DNA from: Paramacrobiotus metropolitanus
Lineage: Eukaryota; Tardigrada; Eutardigrada; Parachela; Macrobiotidae
Length of the DNA: 64,000 nt
Direction: 5' to 3'
NCBI RefSeq assembly: GCF_019649055.1
Contig: NW_026570228.1
Span: 186,001 to 250,000, forward strand
The translations under genes and the position numbers were made by a program. Shown piece by piece: positions 58,219-64,000 of the stretch; position 1 is the first letter of the stretch; the number at the start of each line of letters is the position of its first letter. The notes below the pieces were generated by a model, which was not told the origin of the DNA, did not search any database, and saw only the letters and a list, made by a program, of their open reading frames with translations.

Positions 58219-59179
58219 AAGTCGAGTCCGAATAGTGACATTCTGATTCTGATTACTGAAGCTCTGAATCTGAAAACTGAAATTATGAATAATAAGACTC
58301 TGAATCCGGCCGGTGATAACCGAAGTCCGACAGAATCAGACTCACACTCAGACTTTCAGCGCAGACCAGAAAGGTCTCGATAAACTTACAGCGTGAAAAA
58401 GTTAATTACGTTTTTGCCATGTAAACCATACTATAGGTCAACTACGTAATCTGACTTTTGCCAAAGGTTACTGACTGATTTTAATTAACGAACGGATGAT
58501 ACAGCGGGATTGCTAACAATCTTCCAAGGGTCATGGAAAGTTCAAGTAGGTTGAATGCTAATCATTAAACATTATTATTTACTCAGTAAATAATAATAGT
58601 CTGTAGCTGTTCATGAACTTTCACTGGTAACTCTACAGACGAAACGGAAGGCAAGTATGACTCAAAATAAACAGGAAAAAAGTCACAAACCCGAGGGAGC
58701 ACAGCGTCAGAGCGGCCCCATCCGTGGAAAAAATAGGAGTGGTGGGCAGGAAGAAAATTTTAGAGTGAACGCAGACATTGAATGTAGCTAATGCACGCAG
58801 ACACTGTAGCTAATGAAAGATACATGCAAGTTATATATAGTGGGTTATGTCCGGTATGACCATCTCCGAATGTTGGGTCATTCATTGTCGAGCAAGGATG
58901 TAACAGGACAGCAATCAGGACATGGCATTCTCTGTCGGTTATAAGCAGATTGGTCTCGACAGACAAATCTTTCTCACCATCAGTAGTCGACTTGGTAAAG
59001 CCGATGGCACGCAGCACCATTATGAAAAGTATTTCAGTAATTTTGCGCAACCATTTTTATAGCAAATTTACTGCAGATTTTCCTGATTAATATAAAAAGA
59101 ATCGATTTTGTGCAAATAAAATAACCTTTTCGTTCCAAATACAATTTAGTTTTCCAGATAATACATCAGCTAACAAATG

Positions 59180-59386
59180 TGCGTAAAAAGGTTTGGTTCT
59201 ACACTTATTAGTTCAAGGATTTCGCCGTTCTGCGCAGTTGATATTCGACTTCATCCATCCATAACTTCAGTGAGTGCATTATCAAATTTCTTCGTGCAAT
59301 TCCCGCAAGCGAGATTTTTAGCAGTTGGTCCACATGCTGCATGCTGGTGGGTGCATCGACTCTCCATCTAAGCATCAAAACAATTC
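59180..59386 (-). CDS. Exon-like block of family unit 2
   Basis: After a TTAG acceptor-like site the minus strand reads VDAPTSMQHVDQLLKISLAG and then SLKLWMDEVEYQLRRTAKSL. It is conserved at the protein level with unit 1, with mostly silent or conservative differences, which argues for real coding sequence. Start, end and partner exons are not settled; the likely upstream part is the frame at 60.48-61.19 kb. Confidence 0.45.
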
Positions 59387-59439
59387 CAGGCTCTTAGTAA
59401 AAATGCTAAACTCCTACAGCTATGAATTAAATGTCCATT

Positions 59440-60375
59440 GTCTGTTAATTGGTTACTTGCCAGGGAACATACCGAGGCTATAAATTCAGAAAAATCTAAT
59501 TTTTGGCAGAAAGGCAGAACAACTATATAGGATGCTTGAAAAAATTATTTCATGTGCCATGACCAATGGGCGTGGCTAAAACAAAAATTTAAAAGTAAAT
59601 CCTACAGGATGCTGTAGCCTACAGGTAATGCACCGCTTCGTACGGTACAACGTCATGCTGAACCATCTTTACGGGTCAGATTACCTTTTCACATTTATTG
59701 TCTGTGCTGATCGCTTTTTGATTGTAGTTCACCGATTTTGGAGATATCTCCAGAAAAAGTTAGGTGTCAACTGTACCATCAGTTATACATTTTACACTTT
59801 CCTTTCTCAGTAGAAACGATTTACCTTAATTTGTGAAAACAAATTTTCGTATACAGGTATAAGTGTACGTCGTAACACAGAAGTATTCCCCATTCAGCCC
59901 TGCGAAACGGGTTTGTAAAGGGTGTGCAGCGCATGCTTTAACTTGTGTACGTCGAGATGGATCGGTACGCGCGTGTTACCTAGATTTTGTAACTAGCTGA
60001 AAAGTTGCTGACAAAAATTAATTGTAAAGAGCAGTGCAAACCGATCCAAAATCTAAACGATGATCTGCATAAAGGGAAACAGTTACTACTATAGCGAGCA
60101 GCACAGAGAAATCTTTTGAACGAGTAAGCTGCCTTCGTACAGATTGTCCAGTAACGTTGTAAGTCTTATAGCGTATGATGCAGTGCATTTCCAATAGGCT
60201 ACAGCACAGTGTAGAATTTATTTCTAAATTTTGGCTTGGCCACGCCCTATTGTCCATGGCACATGAATTAATTTTTTTAAGCATTCCGCATAGTTGTTCT
60301 ACCTTTCTGCAAAAAATGAGATTTTTTCGAATTTATAGCCTCGGTATGTGCCCTGGTTGGTTTCTGAAGTTTTAA
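59440..60375. repeat. Large imperfect inverted repeat (arms of about 300 bp)
   Basis: The left arm from about 59440 (CAGGGAACATACCGAGGCTATAAATTC... to about 59750) is a diverged reverse complement of the right arm (about 60030-60375). The spacer is about 300 bp. It lies between two exon blocks of family unit 2, presumably in an intron, and could fold into a long hairpin RNA. Confidence 0.8.
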
Positions 60376-60480
60376 CGACAACTAACCACGTAATAAATCT
60401 GCAGCGCTTTTCTTGAACTCACTGTTTAACCCATAAAACATGCTCGTAGTAGCGTACGTAATTGGCACATTACTATTTTC

Positions 60481-61191
60481 TTACTTAGAGAAGCAAAGGA
60501 ATAACGTATCCGAGAACGATGTTTTCCACATCTTCGCCTGACTGACAAACTGGCAAATTTTTGCGAAGCGCTCGATCATGTCTATACGGGTCTTAGCATT
60601 CCAAATTGGGCAGCAGTCGTTAAGACGATCAAAAAAGGCGTTTTGGAGTTTATCAGAAGGCTGTTCATCAAAGTTATAAATAAAATCCGGAACAATGATC
60701 AAAGGGCTTTTCTCGCCTGGACATCCCCAGCAATCGGCGAATGAATCGGAGAATAGATAATAAATATTAAGTGAGTAATCCTTGACTGCGATTCCTCGGC
60801 ATAGTTTGGGGAAGGAAAATGCTGACATATTTTCTGCGGTGTCAAATAATTCGGCGATGCAATCGTGACGGCCTCCAGTGATCACCAACCAGTTCAGTTT
60901 TATGGACATGCAAGAAAGCATAACCGCCAACGGCTTTAAGAAATGGTACCAGGTTCCGGTCACGTAAACTACTTTTGTATGTCTTGCTACGCTCATTTGA
61001 ATTCTGTGGATTAGAACTAGATTCGTCTCGAAGAAATCCCCAACACCATAGGGATTGTTTTCGCATGTGGAATTTCGCAGAGGGATTATAGTGTCCCGTC
61101 TCAAAAAAGGTGTATGCATTGCCTCTTGCCATAGGGTATTTACTCTGCCAAGGTTAGGAAAATAAGAAACAAGACGCTTAATTAGCAGCAA
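60481..61191 (-). CDS. Unrecognised protein, family unit 2 main frame (236 aa)
   Basis: A long open frame with protein-like composition: NLVLIHRIQMSVARHTKVVY, LKPLAVMLSCMSIKLNWLV, then a Cys-containing C-terminal part (FADCWGCPGEKSPLIIVPDF, RLNDCCPIWNAKTRIDMIER). The first half matches unit 1 (57.9-58.2 kb). Near 61.07 kb the similarity to unit 1 moves to another frame (ARGNAYTFFETGHYNPSAKF against ASGNAHSFCGDGCNNSVKLQ), so one of the units has an indel there. There is no signal peptide and no domain I know. Confidence 0.5.
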   Translation of the reverse strand: MLLIKRLVSYFPNLGRVNTLWQEAMHTPFLRRDTIIPLRNSTCENNPYGVGDFFETNLVLIHRIQMSVARHTKVVYVTGTWYHFLKPLAVMLSCMSIKLNWLVITGGRHDCIAELFDTAENMSAFSFPKLCRGIAVKDYSLNIYYLFSDSFADCWGCPGEKSPLIIVPDFIYNFDEQPSDKLQNAFFDRLNDCCPIWNAKTRIDMIERFAKICQFVSQAKMWKTSFSDTLFLCFSK

Positions 61192-61537
61192 TAGTAAAAT
61201 ACCTTCTCAGCAACTGCCGATCGTAAACATCGAAGTGGGAGAATATTTCCAGCTGTAAGAATATGGGGATATCTTGGAAGACCGTGCCGTTAGGCAGACC
61301 ATCTGAAAAGTAAACGGGTACAGTACTAAATAGCATAACATTTGGAAATACCGAATACGTATGATCATTATTTACAAAGAGTGACTACCATTGTATATTA
61401 TCCTATAAGAGCAGGCACTGAATCAGTATTGACGTAGTAGCTGAAATTTGTTGACGTTGAGTAAACGGTCCACAAACCAAAAAGGAAGACAGAATAAGTT
61501 TTCATTCTGAAACATAATTAAACGTTAATTAATATGA

Positions 61538-62380
61538 TTATTCACCGGCATTGTCCGAAGCAAAGTGCACCATACTCTGAACGAGCCTTCCTACGACTTC
61601 CGACAACATCCACGCGTCTGACCACATTGTACCAGAAATATAAGCATGGGCTAAAATCATCAAATCATTCCGGTGATGTTTTTTGAGCGAACCACGGCTC
61701 AACAGTTCCATACAACCATCAAAAGCTCCAATCAGGATCGTTCCGGAATGGCGCAGCCACTCTTTCTGAAAATTCCGACCCCGCACATAGTGTCGCAAAA
61801 TCACCACCCAACGCTCCGGAATTGGTATATAAGTTTTACAAAAAGTTTTTCGCGTTACATTGCTACTACAACCACCACGGTAGCGAATGCGTCGATTGAT
61901 CAACCCCCGCAGATCATTGTTGACCAAACATAGTTGCGGGTTTCCATCGGGTCCGGCCACCTGTACTTGCACTAGCTGCCATTCTAGTTCGGGTATGTAT
62001 GGCACTTCAAAACAATCCTCGTGCACGATGTGCGCTTTATGCCAAGTTGCTGGCTGACTATCACCGCGACTGATCAGCACTTCCATTGGGCGCTTGAGTG
62101 CCACATTCAGCCGATATTTTACGTAAGACCATAAAGTATAGGGATATACTATGAGGCGTTTGAAGGGTATCAGATGAGCAGTATCGTCAAACATGCTGGT
62201 CTTCACCAACAGTCCTTGATCTTCCAAATCACACACGTAACCACGGGTCAGAGTTTTACCATCACCGATTATATCCACTAAAAATTTGTCGTAAATATTC
62301 CGATCGCAGTGATACGGTATCGTGGTCAAGTTCAGCACTGGCGTCGCGCTCTTATCGAGAGGAGTGTGTGCGAACGGCAT
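61538..62380 (-). CDS. Unrecognised protein, about 280 aa
   Basis: An open frame. The likely start is the ATG at 62380 (MPFAHTPLDKSATPVLNLTT); an upstream ATG at 62425 is also in frame. The sequence has mixed alpha/beta character with YVKYRLNVALKRPMEVLISR, LEWQLVQVQVAGPDGNPQLC and RWVVILRHYVRGRNFQKEWL. It ends in a helical part (ILAHAYISGTMWSDAWMLSE). No membrane segment and no recognised motif. It is in the same orientation as the unit 2 frame 350 bp further left and might be an upstream gene or an exon of the same locus. Confidence 0.55.
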   Translation of the reverse strand: MPFAHTPLDKSATPVLNLTTIPYHCDRNIYDKFLVDIIGDGKTLTRGYVCDLEDQGLLVKTSMFDDTAHLIPFKRLIVYPYTLWSYVKYRLNVALKRPMEVLISRGDSQPATWHKAHIVHEDCFEVPYIPELEWQLVQVQVAGPDGNPQLCLVNNDLRGLINRRIRYRGGCSSNVTRKTFCKTYIPIPERWVVILRHYVRGRNFQKEWLRHSGTILIGAFDGCMELLSRGSLKKHHRNDLMILAHAYISGTMWSDAWMLSEVVGRLVQSMVHFASDNAGE

Positions 62381-62832
62381 GGCAGTGCACCTCAGCAATA
62401 CGGTTAATAAGCAGCTCCTTGACAAAAAACGCTACGATTATGGCAGCTCATAGTACTGCAGGAACAGGCGAAAATTTCTACGACGTAAGAATAAATTCTT
62501 TGGCGCATATAACGCTGGAAGTGGAAAAGATTGCAACCTTTTCGTCATAATACGGTAATTTATGGTATTCGAAAAATATTCTTAGCCAAATAAATCTAAA
62601 CAGTGACCCATATTCGCAGCAGTCCAGGCTTTTAGCCTTTCATTTGCGCTTCCTACTGCCCTCAAAACTGAGTTGATGGTGTATTTAAGATTGCACGCAT
62701 AGGTCTGCAACACGCGGTAAAATCGATTGCCTTTGCCGGGAACGCTACTCGTACTAGTATATGCGACTATGCAGATTGCAGACTATAGAGCATTTGTATA
62801 TTATACTATACTAGTATTCAGTATATTGTACA

Positions 62833-63102
62833 CTACTCGTTCACAACGAGCAAACCTGTACAGCCCTCTGAGCAAAAGTATGTAAATCGATACGGACCAC
62901 AAAGCATAGGATAATGTAAGTCCGGCAGCAGTGCTTTCTGTACTTCGCGGTCAACCCTGTGGAAAGTACGGTAGACCGGGCTTGTGATCCAGGACTGGCA
63001 ATCATAGCACTGTATTACTTTTACACTTTCTCCATTCGTAAAATGGATTTTGCCACACAGCGAGGTTAAATAAAGTTTCTTGACAGTTGACACTACTTTC
63101 AA
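62833..63102 (-). CDS. Small cysteine-rich frame, possible zinc-binding exon (89 aa)
   Basis: Contains CYDC, then CGPYRFTYFCSEGC near the end, an arrangement that could bind zinc (two Cys pairs about 40 residues apart). The frame closes at a TAG at 62833. Whether it starts at 63102 or is the last exon of a longer gene cannot be told. Confidence 0.4.
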   Translation of the reverse strand: MKVVSTVKKLYLTSLCGKIHFTNGESVKVIQCYDCQSWITSPVYRTFHRVDREVQKALLPDLHYPMLCGPYRFTYFCSEGCTGLLVVNE

Positions 63103-64000
63103 AATATTCGGAGCAAATAAAAATAAAAAGTTTTCTCTCTAAAACGTTTGTATTGAACGGCAGACGAGCTGGAATTACAAGCAAGATTATTTAGCATTCT
63201 TGATTAGTATCACTCCCCTCCTTAACGCATGTAAAATAAGGACACGCAAGTTTTCTATCATACATTTACGTAGTATGATGAGGCAGTTTTGTTGCGGAAA
63301 CAGTTTGTTTGAATCAGAGGAAGTTGTTACTAAATTTTTAGCTTGAAAATTTTCCGTATGATATTCAAAAGAATTTAAAACTTTTTATGATTGGCTAAAG
63401 TATGTGTGCATGCCTAGCGACTCACGAATGTCGGCATCATATAGTGCAGTTAAGTTGAATTAATTTCAGCGCTCTTCGTCGCTTTGCATACCTTGCAAAC
63501 CGTATTAATGCACAGATCTTTAGCCTAGATGCACTTTTTTAGTTTTCATAGGTTTAAACTGTACTTCGTTTTATTGTTCAAGCTGTAAGTTTTATTTGTA
63601 TGCAGTAAATAAACCTCGCAGCTGAACTTAATGTCGGTTTTTTCATTTGTAGACGTTGTACAGAGCGCAACAATATTCTCCGAAATGCAACGCAACAATA
63701 TTCTCCATTAAATTGGCAACATACTCCTATCTGGACGTTCACGATAGGAACTTGCCGAGAAGGTAAGTATGGGATGATATTAATACCAACCCCACATGTA
63801 CCTGATGTACGTACCATTATTTTCAGTAATTTTAATTGTGCGTACTATAGCACACATATTTCATCACGTCTTATATTGTACTCGTACACTGTAGAGTAAG
63901 TTCCGTCTGAAAAGCGGCACTGAGCACCGCTTTACTACACCGGAGCACCATAATTCCAATTCGACATGATAGTTTGGATAAGCCATAAGGTGCGAGGTTT
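63103..64000. other. Right end of the window, no gene seen
   Basis: AT-rich. A short direct repeat (CGCAACAATATTCTCC) occurs twice near 63.67-63.71 kb. The ~79-codon minus-strand frame here has no features. Confidence 0.45.

Overview
The window looks like the nuclear genome of an invertebrate animal. Its genes are compact, with short GT-AG introns (about 60-110 bp in several genes). They encode multi-pass membrane receptors, a Ly6/three-finger ectodomain protein and a PDZ protein, in AT-rich, repeat-littered intergenic DNA. I cannot fix the phylum. A small ecdysozoan such as a tardigrade fits, but this is inference only.

Left part (1-29.2 kb): a cut-off rhodopsin-like receptor at the left edge; three minus-strand paralogues of a three-exon seven-helix chemoreceptor-like family (1.9-8.6 kb); a six-exon minus-strand gene for a Ly6-like single-pass membrane protein (9.5-12.0 kb); two single-exon paralogous class A GPCRs (13.4-16.4 kb); a fourth, plus-strand chemoreceptor (18.2-19.6 kb) followed by a scrambled pseudogene copy of it (20.2-21.7 kb); a terminal-inverted-repeat element around a 9-bp minisatellite (22.1-22.8 kb); and a PDZ-domain gene (26.4-28.4 kb) whose large intron holds two small inverted-repeat elements.

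Centre (29,220-55,284): a 26,065-bp Ty3/gypsy-type LTR retrotransposon on the minus strand. It has two 381-bp LTRs that I read as identical (TGTCAG...CTGACA ends), a 4-bp target duplication CTGT, and a primer binding site starting TGGTAGCAG. It carries gag (coiled coil, proline-rich, capsid and CCHC parts), an aspartic protease, reverse transcriptase, RNase H and an integrase with an AT-hook tail. Beyond pol lie about 9.5 kb of further coding sequence of unknown function, with winged-helix-like and internally duplicated domains and no envelope-like membrane protein, and then about 2.2 kb of tandem-repeat-rich noncoding DNA. The coding blocks are cut by at least eleven in-frame stops and about a dozen frame changes, although the LTRs look new. 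A 1,310-bp DNA element with its own spliced SANT-like gene sits inside the reverse transcriptase.

Right part (55.3-64 kb): exons and fragments of an unrecognised minus-strand gene family present in at least two tandem units (56.6-58.2 and 59.2-61.2 kb), a roughly 300-bp inverted repeat between 59.4 and 60.4 kb, and two further minus-strand open frames (61.5-62.4 and 62.8-63.1 kb).

The most noteworthy object is the giant retroelement with its long non-envelope 3' coding block. The chemoreceptor cluster and the Ly6 gene are the best-supported host genes.
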